A stretch of DNA of 64,000 nucleotides from Caldicellulosiruptor morganii. Its GTDB lineage: Bacteria > Bacillota > Thermoanaerobacteria > Caldicellulosiruptorales > Caldicellulosiruptoraceae. The position numbers and the translations under genes were made by a program. The stretch's first letter is position 1; every line of letters starts with the position of its first letter. Under the pieces are notes generated by a model. The model saw nothing but the letters and a program-made list of their open reading frames with translations, did not search any database and was not told where the DNA came from. Below are positions 1-8,207 of this stretch, piece by piece. The stretch spans positions 597,001 through 661,000 of the forward strand of contig NZ_CP113865.1 in assembly GCF_026810225.1 (NCBI RefSeq), read 5' to 3'.

Positions 1-597
1 TTAAATGAAATTAATAACTGCAATTTTGATTTTCAGTTTAAGTATCCTTCAAAGAATGTAAAGTACAAGCTCGAAGGCTTTTTGTATCCTGACACATATG
101 AAGTGTTTGAAGGTGAATCAGAAAAGGACATAATCAAAAGGATGTTGAATAGATTTGTTGATGTTTACAATAGTATAAAAAACAGCAAGACTACTCAGCT
201 AAGTGATATTCAAACCATAATTCTTGCATCAATTGTTGAGAAGGAAGCCAAAAAAGATTTTGAACGACCCCTGATTGCAGGTGTGTTTATAAACAGATTG
301 AATCAGGGGATGAGGCTGGAAAGCTGTGCAACAGTTGAATATATTTTACCCGTGCACAAAGAGGTTTTATCACTGAGTGATGTTAGGATAAAATCACCCT
401 ATAATACATACCTTTACAATGGGCTTCCACCTTCTGCAATATGCAACCCGGGCAGGAAAAGCCTGCTTGCTGCTTTGAATCCTCAAAAGACTGACTATTT
501 ATTTTTTGTTGCCAGAAAAGATGGCACTCATGTATTCTCAAAGACATTTGAAGAGCACATAAATGCTCAAAAAGAAATAGAAGAAGGGGAAAAATAG
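1..597 (+). CDS. mltG: Endolytic murein transglycosylase MltG (5' end missing)
   Basis: C-terminal part of a YceG/MltG protein, which cleaves nascent peptidoglycan glycan strands at the membrane and so sets glycan length. The frame is open from base 1, so the start and the N-terminal membrane anchor lie upstream of the window. The visible part has the family signature LEGFLYPDTYEV (about 70-105), the catalytic glutamate context SIVEKEAK, and the conserved YNTYLYNGLPPSAICNPG segment followed by the C-terminal FVARKDGTHVFSKTFEEH. It ends 4 bp before trmR. The order mltG, O-methyltransferase, U32 peptidase matches the yrrL-yrrM-yrrN/O operon of Bacillus subtilis. Confidence 0.93.
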   Translation, partial: LNEINNCNFDFQFKYPSKNVKYKLEGFLYPDTYEVFEGESEKDIIKRMLNRFVDVYNSIKNSKTTQLSDIQTIILASIVEKEAKKDFERPLIAGVFINRLNQGMRLESCATVEYILPVHKEVLSLSDVRIKSPYNTYLYNGLPPSAICNPGRKSLLAALNPQKTDYLFFVARKDGTHVFSKTFEEHINAQKEIEEGEK

Positions 598-601
598 AAT
601 T

Positions 602-1240
602 ATGGATATTTCATGTGAGATTTTGAACCAGTTTATAAGGTCCAAGCTTACAAACGTTGATGAGAGGTTTTTAAAGATTGAAGAGTATGCAAAGAAAAAT
701 AATATTCCAGTTGTGTCAAGAGAAGTATCAAGGCTTCTTACAATTCTGACAATGATCAAAAAGCCAAAAAGGATACTTGAGCTTGGCACAGCCATTGGAT
801 ACTCAACTCTCTCTATGCATATAGGGTTTCCTGAGGCAAAGATAATTTCAGTAGAAATGGACTTTGACATGGTTATGCAGGCAAAAAAGAATATAAAAGA
901 GTTCAATGCAGAGGACAAAATAACCATTGTTGGTGGGGATGCCAAAGAGGTTTTGCAGGCTATTGAAGGTCAGTTTGACATGGTGTTTTTCGATGCTGCA
1001 AAGGCTCAGTATATTGACTATTTTAATCTTACAAAAGATAAAATGTCAGAAGAGTGTCTGTTTGTCTGTGACAATGTGCTTTACAAAGGCATGGTGGTTG
1101 CCAGAAGATATCTTGTAAGGAGAATGATTACGATTGCAAAGAGGATGAACAGGTTTATAAAGATGATTGAGGATGACCCCAATTTTGTAATGACTCTTTT
1201 ACCAGTTTCTGATGGTGTTTTAATTGCTATCAAGAAATAA
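602..1240 (+). CDS. trmR: tRNA 5-hydroxyuridine methyltransferase TrmR (O-methyltransferase family 3)
   Basis: A 212-residue class I SAM-dependent O-methyltransferase. The SAM-binding motif is ILELGTAIGYSTL (about residues 59-71), followed by an acidic strand (ISVEMD) and the metal/catalytic region FDMVFFDAAKAQY. Its closest functional match by context is B. subtilis YrrM (TrmR), which methylates 5-hydroxyuridine at the tRNA wobble position to 5-methoxyuridine. The next gene is the U32-type hydroxylation factor that makes the substrate. It is tightly packed between mltG and the U32 gene, so it is probably co-transcribed with them. Assignment as TrmR rather than a small-molecule O-methyltransferase rests mainly on this neighbourhood. 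Confidence 0.85.
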   Translation: MDISCEILNQFIRSKLTNVDERFLKIEEYAKKNNIPVVSREVSRLLTILTMIKKPKRILELGTAIGYSTLSMHIGFPEAKIISVEMDFDMVMQAKKNIKEFNAEDKITIVGGDAKEVLQAIEGQFDMVFFDAAKAQYIDYFNLTKDKMSEECLFVCDNVLYKGMVVARRYLVRRMITIAKRMNRFIKMIEDDPNFVMTLLPVSDGVLIAIKK

Positions 1241-1254
1241 TGGAGGTTTTTGAT

Positions 1255-2481
1255 ATGACTGTAAAAAGACCAGAGCTTGTTGCGCCGGCTGGTGATCTTG
1301 AAAAACTTAAAGTTGCAATAGTGTATGGTGCGGACAGTGTTTATATAGGTGGCAGGGAGTTTGGGCTAAGAAAATATGCCGGCAATTTTGACTTAGAGGA
1401 GATGAAAGAAGGGATTGATTTTGCCCACAGACATGGCAAAAAAGTGTATTTGACTGCCAACATCTTCGCAAGGAATGAAGATATCAGAAAGATAGATGAA
1501 TTTTTTGACAGTATAAAAGATCTGGGCTTTGACGGGATAATTGTGTCAGACCCGGGCGTGTTCAAAAAGGCAATAAAGCTTGGGATTCCTGTGCACATAA
1601 GTACCCAGGCCAATACTACCAATTACGAAAGTGCACGATTCTGGTATGAACTTGGTGCAAAGAGGATAGTGCTGGCAAGAGAGCTATCTTTGGAAGAGAT
1701 AAAAGAAATTCGAGAAAATACCCCGCAAAAGCTGGAGCTTGAGGCTTTTGTCCATGGCGCTGTGTGTATTTCATATTCAGGAAGGTGTTTTCTGAGTGCG
1801 TATATGACAGGAAGAGATGCAAACAGGGGTGAATGCGCTCATCCTTGCAGATACAAATACTATATCATGGAAGAAAAAAGACCCGGGCAGTACTTTGAAG
1901 TGTTTGAAGATGTTGATGGGACATATATTTTCAACTCAAAAGACCTTTGCATGGTTGAACATATTGACAGGCTGGTAGAGGCAGGAATTGACGCGTTCAA
2001 GATTGAAGGAAGGATGAAAAGTAGTTTTTATGTTGCAACAGTTGTAAGTGTGTACAGAAAAGCAATTGACAAATTTTTGAAGGACCCTGAAAACTTTGAA
2101 CCCGAAAAAGTGTGGCTTGAGGAGATTGCAAAATGCTCGCACAGAAGCTACACCACCAATTTTTACTTCGGCAGGCCGGCACACAATGATTACAAGTTTG
2201 AATCAAGCAAATACATTCGCGAATATGACTTTGTTGGCATTGTAAAAGAGGTTTTGGAAGATGGCTTTGCGGTGGTTGAGCAGAGAAATAGGTTTTTCAG
2301 AGGCGATGTTGTGGAGGTTATGCTTCCGGATGGCACATATTTTGTGCAGAAACTTGATAGTATTTTTGATCTGGAAGGCAATCCTCTGGAGGTTGTTCCA
2401 CATGCACAGCAGCTTACAAGAATAAAATTTGACAGACCTGTTACCGAGTTTGCCATACTGAGGAGAAAAGCGAAAGAATAA
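1255..2481 (+). CDS. Peptidase U32 family protein, tRNA hydroxylation factor TrhP type
   Basis: Member of the U32 'peptidase' family. Despite the name, its characterised relatives (TrhP/YegQ, YrrN, YrrO) are needed for prephenate-dependent 5-hydroxylation of tRNA U34. Visible family features are LVAPAGDLEKLKVAI at the N-terminus, the DGIIVSDPG barrel strand, and the U32 signature FVHGAVCISYSGRCFLS with clustered cysteines (CISYSGRC and GECAHPCRYKY), which probably bind an Fe-S cluster. A DAFKIEGRMKS motif follows. I chose ATG 1255 because GGAGGT at 1242-1247 is well spaced for it; an earlier in-frame ATG at 1240 overlaps the trmR stop and has no site. B. subtilis has two such genes here; this window has one. 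Confidence 0.87.
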   Translation: MTVKRPELVAPAGDLEKLKVAIVYGADSVYIGGREFGLRKYAGNFDLEEMKEGIDFAHRHGKKVYLTANIFARNEDIRKIDEFFDSIKDLGFDGIIVSDPGVFKKAIKLGIPVHISTQANTTNYESARFWYELGAKRIVLARELSLEEIKEIRENTPQKLELEAFVHGAVCISYSGRCFLSAYMTGRDANRGECAHPCRYKYYIMEEKRPGQYFEVFEDVDGTYIFNSKDLCMVEHIDRLVEAGIDAFKIEGRMKSSFYVATVVSVYRKAIDKFLKDPENFEPEKVWLEEIAKCSHRSYTTNFYFGRPAHNDYKFESSKYIREYDFVGIVKEVLEDGFAVVEQRNRFFRGDVVEVMLPDGTYFVQKLDSIFDLEGNPLEVVPHAQQLTRIKFDRPVTEFAILRRKAKE

Positions 2482-2506
2482 AAACTGCAAAAAATGGTAT
2501 TAAAAA

Positions 2507-2583
2507 TGGTCGGGATGACAGGACTTGAACCTGCGACCTCCTGGTCCCGAACCAGGCGCTCTACCAAACTGAGCCACATCCCG
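2507..2583 (-). tRNA. tRNA-Pro (CGG)
   Basis: Reading the minus strand gives a complete cloverleaf. The acceptor stem is CGGGATG/CATCCCG with discriminator A, and CCA is encoded at 2507-2509. The anticodon stem is CCTGG/CCAGG around the loop TTCGGGA, so the anticodon is CGG (proline). The T-arm is GCAGG-TTCAAGT-CCTGT. It is the only gene I can support on the minus strand and sits convergent to the U32 gene. Confidence 0.96.
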
Positions 2584-2676
2584 ACCTTTTGCTTATTTGC
2601 CTTTTCAATTCTGTTTGCAAATCTCTACTTTACATTATATAATATTTTTCAAAAAAATCAATTGTAAAAGGAGAAA

Positions 2677-3162
2677 TTGATTTTGAAACTGGTTCGAAAA
2701 AGATTTTATCCTCAGGAAGAGATAGATATTTCATCTGATGAGATAATCTATATGGACGATGATGTTCTTATAACCAAATGGCTTCCGATTAAAAAAAGAG
2801 AAGATATCAAATGGGGCGCTTCCTGTGTGTACCTGAAAAAAGGAATTAAAATTAGCAAGGTTTACGGTCATGATGATGGACTGCTATATACCTATTGTGA
2901 TATTATTGATACACATATAGATACTGATAAAATTGTGACAGAAGATTTGCTTGTTGATGTAATAGTTTTCCCGGATGGAAGGTATAGGATTGCTGATATT
3001 GATGAGCTTGTCTGGCTAAGAAGAGAGAATAAAATTTCGGAAGAGATTGTACTTATGGCTCTTGAAAGGCTGAATTTTTTGCTTACTGACATTTACAATG
3101 GCTTTGAGCTGGACAGGGTTGAAGAGTATCTTAAAAAAAGGAGTGAAATTAATCCACAATGA
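2677..3162 (+). CDS. DUF402 domain-containing protein
   Basis: A 161-residue protein of the DUF402 (FomD-like) type. The recognisable core is the strand-rich run from about residue 45 (WGASCVYLKKG) through YTYCDIIDTHID, DLLVDVIVFPDG and YRIADIDEL. Relatives include nucleotide phosphohydrolases that coordinate metal through the clustered acidic residues, but the substrate here is unknown. A TTG start is used: either 2677 or 2683, both downstream of AAAGGAG at 2667-2672. The stop overlaps the ATG of the methyltransferase that follows by 4 bp (ATGA), so the two are translationally coupled and may act together. Confidence 0.8.
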   Translation: MILKLVRKRFYPQEEIDISSDEIIYMDDDVLITKWLPIKKREDIKWGASCVYLKKGIKISKVYGHDDGLLYTYCDIIDTHIDTDKIVTEDLLVDVIVFPDGRYRIADIDELVWLRRENKISEEIVLMALERLNFLLTDIYNGFELDRVEEYLKKRSEINPQ

Positions 3163-3956
3163 TAATAATCGGTGAAAAGATTAATTCAACTGTCAGGAGT
3201 GTTGCTGATGCAATAAAAGAAGGCAATTTTCAGTATATTGTGGACCTTGCCAGAAAACAGTATTCCGCAGGTGCTCACTATATAGATGTAAATGCAGGAG
3301 TGTTTGTTGATGAGGAAGCAGAGATTCTAAAGAGGATGGTCGAGAGTATTCAAAGTGAAATTGATGCTCCACTTTCAATTGACAGTCCAAGACCAGAGGT
3401 CATAGGAGAGGTTATGAAAATTTACAGAGGGAAAAGAGCAATATTTAATTCTGTGATTTTTGAAGAGGGAATTTTGAAAAGAGCCCTGCCTGTTATCAAG
3501 GAATATAACATGAAAGTGGTAGCACTTTTGATGGATGATGTTGGTATACCTGAAGACCCGGAAAAAAGGCTTGAAATAGCCATAAGGCTTATGGATATGT
3601 TTGCTAAAAACGGCATAGCTGAAGAAGATATATTTTTGGACCCAATGGTTCAGCCTGTATCTGTTGATAGCAGATATGTTGGAGTTGCTCTTGAGACAAT
3701 AAAACTGATAAGAAAAGAATTTAGCAAAGTTAACATTATTTGTGGACTTTCAAATATCTCATTTGGGCTGCCAAAAAGAAGATGGGTCAACAGGGCATTT
3801 TTGCCCATTGCCATTTATTTTGGATTAAACAGCTGCATTGCTGACCCGCTTGATGATGTTTTGATGAAATTGGTTTATGCCTCAGAAGTTCTTTCCGGGC
3901 AGGATGAGTTTTGTATGGAGTATATTACAAAGGCAAGAGAAGGACTTCTGGATTAG
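3159..3956 (+). CDS. Pterin-binding methyltetrahydrofolate methyltransferase family protein
   Basis: A 265-residue single-domain TIM barrel of the dihydropteroate synthase-like pterin-binding family, closest in style to methyltetrahydrofolate:corrinoid methyltransferases (AcsE/MtgA type). It begins MIIIGEKINST, followed by the YIDVNAGVF strand, LSIDSPRPEVIG, and the conserved Asn segment AIFNSV. DIFLDPMVQPVS and IICGLSNISFGLP are typical of later barrel strands. Such proteins move the methyl group of CH3-H4folate to a cobalamin cofactor. No corrinoid protein or acetyl-CoA synthase gene is visible nearby, so its acceptor is unknown; a role in a split methionine synthase is one possibility. It overlaps DUF402 by 4 bp. 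Confidence 0.8.
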   Translation: MIIIGEKINSTVRSVADAIKEGNFQYIVDLARKQYSAGAHYIDVNAGVFVDEEAEILKRMVESIQSEIDAPLSIDSPRPEVIGEVMKIYRGKRAIFNSVIFEEGILKRALPVIKEYNMKVVALLMDDVGIPEDPEKRLEIAIRLMDMFAKNGIAEEDIFLDPMVQPVSVDSRYVGVALETIKLIRKEFSKVNIICGLSNISFGLPKRRWVNRAFLPIAIYFGLNSCIADPLDDVLMKLVYASEVLSGQDEFCMEYITKAREGLLD

Positions 3957-3985
3957 AAAATTTTCATGATTGAAAAGGTGAAAAG

Positions 3986-5287
3986 ATGCTAAAAATTTCT
4001 AATATACATCACAGCAGCCTGGCACAGAAGTGTGGTTTGAAAGCAGGGGATATAGTTTTAAAAATAAATGACTGGGAGATAAATGATATAATTGACTATT
4101 TATACTATTCCAGGGAAGAAAAACTTGTAATTGAGTATTTGAGAGATAATAAGCTTTATAGAGTTGGACTTATAAACAGAAAATTAAAGCCGCTTGGAAT
4201 AGAGTTTGAATATGAAATGGTAAGAAGATGTGCAAACAGGTGTATATTCTGCTTTATTGACCAGCTTCCCAGAGGTATGAGAAAGACTCTTTATATAAAG
4301 GATGATGATACAGCACTTTCAATTTTGAGTGGCAATTACATTACGCTTACTAACCTGACTGAAAAGGATTTTGAAAGGATAGTTAAATTTCATTTAAGTC
4401 CTCTGAAAATATCTGTTCACACAACCAATCCGGGTTTGAGAGAGTTTATATTGAAAAATCCAAAGGCTTCATTGATTTTGGATCAGCTTGAGTATTTAGC
4501 AGAGCACCGAATTGAGTTTGATGCCCAGATTGTCCTTATGAAAGGGATAAATGATAAATTTGAACTTGACAGGACAATTTCTGATTTGTCACGATTTTAT
4601 CCCTGCATTCGATCCATTGCGGTTGTACCGGTTGGGCTTACAAAGTACCGCGAGGGGTTGTTTGCTCTTGAGCCTTTTTCTAAGGATGATGCAAAGGAGG
4701 TTTTAAATCAGATAGCAAAATGGCAGCAGAAGTTCAAACAGGAGTTTGGCACAAAGCTTGTATTTGCCTCCGATGAGTTTTATATAAAAGCTCAAAAAAA
4801 GATTCCAAATTATGAGTTTTACGAAGATTTCAGACAGATAGAAAATGGAGTGGGTTTGCTTGCTCTATTTAAAAGACAATTTTTGGCAGCTTTGAACAAA
4901 TTAAAGCCAGATTACAATGTTAAAAAACATATAACACTTGTGACGGGTGTTTCGGCGTATGACTTTTTGAAAAAGCTGATGAAAGTGTTTAACAGAAAAT
5001 TTCCAAACATCAGAGTTGATATTGTAAAAATTGTAAATAATTTTTTTGGACATACCATTACAGTTGCAGGGCTTCTTACAGGGAAGGACATAATTGAACA
5101 GCTGCAAAATGTTGATATAGGTGATTATATTTTGATTCCCTCGTGTGCACTCAATCATGAAAACAGATTCCTGGATGATATTCATATAGACCAGATAAGA
5201 GATAGATTTGGCAGAGCAGTTTTTCCTGTTGAGAATCACGGCAGAAAATTGCTTTACTATCTTCTGAAGGGTGGTGAAGAGGATTGA
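3986..5287 (+). CDS. DUF512 / PDZ-radical SAM-like protein upstream of der
   Basis: A 433-residue protein. The N-terminal 65 residues read as a PDZ-like domain (SSLAQKCGLKAGDIVLKINDW). Next comes a cysteine cluster of the radical-SAM kind, C-x3-C-x2-C in RRCANRCIFCFIDQLPRGMR (residues about 78-97). The C-terminal DUF512 region includes FASDEFYI and the late LLTGKDIIEQL. The family is conserved in Firmicutes and cyanobacteria, usually immediately before der, and its reaction is unknown. Here its stop overlaps the TTG start of der by 4 bp. The cysteine motif and barrel-like body support an Fe-S/SAM enzyme, but this is inference. Confidence 0.85.
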   Translation: MLKISNIHHSSLAQKCGLKAGDIVLKINDWEINDIIDYLYYSREEKLVIEYLRDNKLYRVGLINRKLKPLGIEFEYEMVRRCANRCIFCFIDQLPRGMRKTLYIKDDDTALSILSGNYITLTNLTEKDFERIVKFHLSPLKISVHTTNPGLREFILKNPKASLILDQLEYLAEHRIEFDAQIVLMKGINDKFELDRTISDLSRFYPCIRSIAVVPVGLTKYREGLFALEPFSKDDAKEVLNQIAKWQQKFKQEFGTKLVFASDEFYIKAQKKIPNYEFYEDFRQIENGVGLLALFKRQFLAALNKLKPDYNVKKHITLVTGVSAYDFLKKLMKVFNRKFPNIRVDIVKIVNNFFGHTITVAGLLTGKDIIEQLQNVDIGDYILIPSCALNHENRFLDDIHIDQIRDRFGRAVFPVENHGRKLLYYLLKGGEED

Positions 5288-6603
5288 AACCGACCGTGGC
5301 AATAGTAGGAAGACCAAATGTAGGAAAGTCCACACTTTTCAATAGATTGATTGGAGAAAGGCGTGCTATTGTGGATGACACCCCGGGTATTACGCGCGAC
5401 AGAATTGTAGGCGAGACAGAATGGCGCGGGATTTCTTTTAATGTGATAGACACCGGTGGTATTGAACCCTATTCGGAGGACATAATCTTAAAACAGATGA
5501 GGCGTCAGGCACAGTTTGCCATTGATATGTCTGATGTGATAATCTTCATGGTGGATGGCAAGACCGGTCTTACTGATGCGGACAGAGAGGTTGCAAACAT
5601 GCTGAGGGTTTCAAGAAAACCCATCGTACTTGCAGTGAACAAAATTGACAACATCTCGGAACAGCCAGTTATTTACGAATTTTACAGCTTAGGGCTTTCT
5701 GATCCGATTCCTATGTCAGCTGAGCATGGCACAGGAGTTGGGGATGTATTGGATGCGGTTGTTAATTACTTTGGTGAAATGGGAATAAATGAAATAGAGG
5801 AAGATTCAATAAAGGTTGCTATAATAGGAAAGCCAAATACAGGAAAGTCCTCTCTTGTAAACTATATTCTTGGCGAGGAGAGGGTGATTGTAAGCGATAT
5901 TCCTGGCACAACCCGCGATGCTATAGACTCTCAGGTTGAATTTGAAGGCAGGCTTTTGACACTTATTGACACAGCAGGGCTCAGAAGAAAAAGCAAGATT
6001 TATGACAATATTGAACGATACAGTATGCTGAGGACTCTTTCGGCAATAGAAAGAAGTGACATTTGCATTATACTTATTGATGGCACAGAACCGGTTTCTG
6101 AGCAGGATGCGAAGATTGCCGGGTATGCATATGAGGCAGGTAAGGGGTGTATTATTGCGGTTAATAAATGGGATGCTGTTGAAAAGGATGAAAAAACAGC
6201 TGATGAGTACAGGATGCAGATTGAAGAGAAGCTGAGCTTTCTTAAGTTTGCACCCATTTTGTTCATCTCTGCAAAGACAGGTTTCAGGGTAAAAAAACTT
6301 CTTGAGACAGTTTTGTATGTATACGAAAATTACACAAGAAGAATCACAACAGGGCAGATAAACGACGTTCTGGCAGAGGCTACCACAATATACCAGCCAC
6401 CAAGTGATAAGGGCAAGCAGCTCAAAATTTACTACATGACACAGGTTGGAGAAAAGCCACCCAAAATTGCTATATTCGTAAACGATAAAGACTTATTTCA
6501 CTTTTCGTATCAAAGATATATTGAAAACTATCTTAGAAAAACTTTTGATTTTACAGGGGTACCAATAATATTTTTGATAAAAGAGAAAGGGGAAAAGGCT
6601 TGA
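5284..6603 (+). CDS. der: Ribosome biogenesis GTPase Der (EngA)
   Basis: A 439-residue tandem GTPase that acts in assembly of the 50S subunit. Domain 1 has P-loop GRPNVGKS (residues about 8-15), DTPGITRD, DTGG and NKID. Domain 2 has GKPNTGKS (about 183-190), DIPGTTRD, DTAG and NKWD. The C-terminal KH-like domain includes IYYMTQVGEKPPKIAIFVN. Length is normal for the family. The start is TTG 5284, inside the end of the DUF512 gene, and the stop overlaps the plsY ATG, so DUF512-der-plsY form a translationally coupled chain. Confidence 0.97.
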   Translation: MKPTVAIVGRPNVGKSTLFNRLIGERRAIVDDTPGITRDRIVGETEWRGISFNVIDTGGIEPYSEDIILKQMRRQAQFAIDMSDVIIFMVDGKTGLTDADREVANMLRVSRKPIVLAVNKIDNISEQPVIYEFYSLGLSDPIPMSAEHGTGVGDVLDAVVNYFGEMGINEIEEDSIKVAIIGKPNTGKSSLVNYILGEERVIVSDIPGTTRDAIDSQVEFEGRLLTLIDTAGLRRKSKIYDNIERYSMLRTLSAIERSDICIILIDGTEPVSEQDAKIAGYAYEAGKGCIIAVNKWDAVEKDEKTADEYRMQIEEKLSFLKFAPILFISAKTGFRVKKLLETVLYVYENYTRRITTGQINDVLAEATTIYQPPSDKGKQLKIYYMTQVGEKPPKIAIFVNDKDLFHFSYQRYIENYLRKTFDFTGVPIIFLIKEKGEKA

Positions 6604-7211
6604 TGAAAGCACTTCAGATTTTGATTGTGCTTGCTGTAGGGTATTTGCTTGGGAGTGTACTGCCTGCTCTCATAATTGGTAAGATGTTAAATGGAGTTGA
6701 TATCAGAAAATATGGCAGTGGTAATCCGGGCACTACAAATGTCCTTCGCACAATGGGGATAGGTCCTGCTATTCTGGTATTTGCCATTGACGTTCTAAAA
6801 GGGGTTGTTGCAGCTTTATTTGCTAAGATTGTCATGCCGGATGATGTTGTTCTGGGCGTCACACTTGCCGGATTTGCAGTTATCTGCGGTCATAACTGGC
6901 CTTTGTATTTTGGATTCAGAGGAGGAAAGGCAGTTGCAACATCCATTGGTGTTGCGCTTGTTGCAACGCCTGTTATTACTCTTGTTGTAATACCCCTTGC
7001 ACTGGTTGTGCTTGTATTGACAAGATATATGTCTTTGACAGGTATAACAGGCAGTATCTTGTATTTCTTTGCTGTTTTAATATTTGCAAGAGAGTACTGG
7101 TTTTTAGCACTTGTCATAATGATTGTCGTTATATTCCGTCACAGAGAAAACATTAAGAGGCTTTTGAACGGGACCGAAAGAAGAGTTGGAGAGAGGGTAA
7201 AACTGCGCTGA
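6603..7211 (+). CDS. plsY: Acyl-phosphate:glycerol-3-phosphate acyltransferase PlsY
   Basis: An integral membrane enzyme of about 202 residues that acylates glycerol-3-phosphate with acyl phosphate, the first step of phospholipid synthesis. The three PlsY signatures are all visible: SGNPGTTNVLRTMG (about residues 39-52), CGHNWPLYFGFRGGKAVATSIG (about 97-118) and the C-terminal IFRHRENIKRLLNGTE. Five or so hydrophobic spans surround these loops. The ATG at 6603 overlaps the der stop. In many Firmicutes gpsA follows plsY; here a methyltransferase takes that place. Confidence 0.96.
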   Translation: MKALQILIVLAVGYLLGSVLPALIIGKMLNGVDIRKYGSGNPGTTNVLRTMGIGPAILVFAIDVLKGVVAALFAKIVMPDDVVLGVTLAGFAVICGHNWPLYFGFRGGKAVATSIGVALVATPVITLVVIPLALVVLVLTRYMSLTGITGSILYFFAVLIFAREYWFLALVIMIVVIFRHRENIKRLLNGTERRVGERVKLR

Positions 7212-7936
7212 TGAAATCCTATGACAGTATTGCAGTCTATTACAGGAAGTTTTACAATGTGTTCTTTGACAGAGTGTCAATTATTCGATTTTTAAAAAAG
7301 ATATTTTATAAGTTCAATATCTCAAAAAAGTCAAAAATACTGGACGTGGGATGCGGAACAGGTTCTCTTTTGCGTTTGCTTGCCAGAATGGGGTTTGGAC
7401 ATCTCTACGGTGTTGACAGGTCAAGCCGGATGATAAAAATAGCCGGATGTGTACTCTTATCTGACAATGTAAAGCTTTATAATGAAGATTTTTTGAAGTT
7501 TGACTCAAAGCACAGGTTTGATGTTATACTTTCTACAGTGGATGTCTTAAATCATATTGATAGAAAGCATTTGTTGAAATATTTGAAGAAGGTAAAAAAA
7601 TTACTGTCCGGGGATGGCATATTTATATTTGATTTAAACACACAGGAATATTTAGAAAGATTAGCCAAAAGAAAAAAGGCAGTAAAGAGAATAAAAGATA
7701 TGCTGCTTTACTGGAAGTTCAATAAAGCAGGGCAAAAGATCATCATCCACTTTTCTGTTATTGATAGGAACAGGACTGTATACGATAAAATCATTCAGTA
7801 CATCTATCGTGAGGAAGAAGTAGAAAAGCTGCTTGAAAAAAGTGGCTTTTTGATAGTCGAAAAGGTCTATGATTATAAAAGTTCTGTTAAAACCTCTTTT
7901 TGTTCAAAGGTGTGTTACGTATGTAAAAAGATTTGA
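7211..7936 (+). CDS. Class I SAM-dependent methyltransferase
   Basis: A 241-residue protein with a clear Rossmann SAM site, ILDVGCGTGSLLRLLARMG (about residues 43-61), an acidic residue at the end of strand 2 (YGVDRSSRM), and motif IV-like VILSTVDVLNHI. Substrate unknown; relatives include small-molecule and tRNA methyltransferases. The C-terminal 60 residues are basic and resemble UbiE/COQ5-like lids. Its ATG overlaps the plsY stop by 1 bp, so it is the last intact gene of the DUF402-to-plsY chain. It is followed by a dead cold-shock gene fragment. Confidence 0.82.
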   Translation: MKSYDSIAVYYRKFYNVFFDRVSIIRFLKKIFYKFNISKKSKILDVGCGTGSLLRLLARMGFGHLYGVDRSSRMIKIAGCVLLSDNVKLYNEDFLKFDSKHRFDVILSTVDVLNHIDRKHLLKYLKKVKKLLSGDGIFIFDLNTQEYLERLAKRKKAVKRIKDMLLYWKFNKAGQKIIIHFSVIDRNRTVYDKIIQYIYREEEVEKLLEKSGFLIVEKVYDYKSSVKTSFCSKVCYVCKKI

Positions 7937-7981
7937 ATAGCATAAAATTCTCAGTGATAGAACATAATATTAGCTTGTAGA

Positions 7982-8113
7982 GATGTATTTGTTCATTTTT
8001 CGGCCATCAACATGGAAGGATACAAGACTTTGGCAGAAGGGCAGATGGTGGAGTTTGATGTGGTAAAAACCGAAAGGGGCAACCAGGCAGTAAATGTGAG
8101 AAAGGTAAAATAA
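7982..8113 (+). pseudogene. Cold-shock protein (CspA family), 3' remnant
   Basis: Forty-three codons that read as the C-terminal two thirds of a cold-shock domain: the RNP2-like DVFVHFSAI, then the [14 protein letters not shown] strand, and AVNVRKVK before TAA. The N-terminal strand with the KWF and RNP1 GFGFI motifs is absent. The frame is closed by TAG at 7958-7960 with no start codon between, so this cannot make a normal protein. It is followed by an intact terminator, which suggests a once complete gene whose 5' half was deleted. Confidence 0.82.
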
Positions 8114-8144
8114 GCTTCTGGCAATTTTGCTGGAAGCTTTTTTG
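8112..8144 (+). terminator. Rho-independent terminator after csp remnant
   Basis: Stem AAGCTTC (8112-8118) with GAAGCTT (8133-8139), an inner GCAA/TTGC extension, then a T run. It now serves the genes upstream of the csp remnant. Confidence 0.8.
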
Positions 8145-8207
8145 TTTTTGGTATAAAATAAAATCTATAAGAATTTTAATTTTTAACTCTGGGGGTATTA
8201 AAAGCTT

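Noticed and set aside
1616-1822. Minus-strand frame inside the U32 gene
   Set aside because: Antisense to strongly conserved codons, no start signal.
2190-2579. 129-codon minus-strand frame ending over tRNA-Pro
   Set aside because: It runs antisense to the U32 gene and through the tRNA; no ribosome site and no recognisable protein.
8145-8207. Promoter of hslO (TATAAA at about 8153)
   Set aside because: No convincing -35 at the right spacing; not called.
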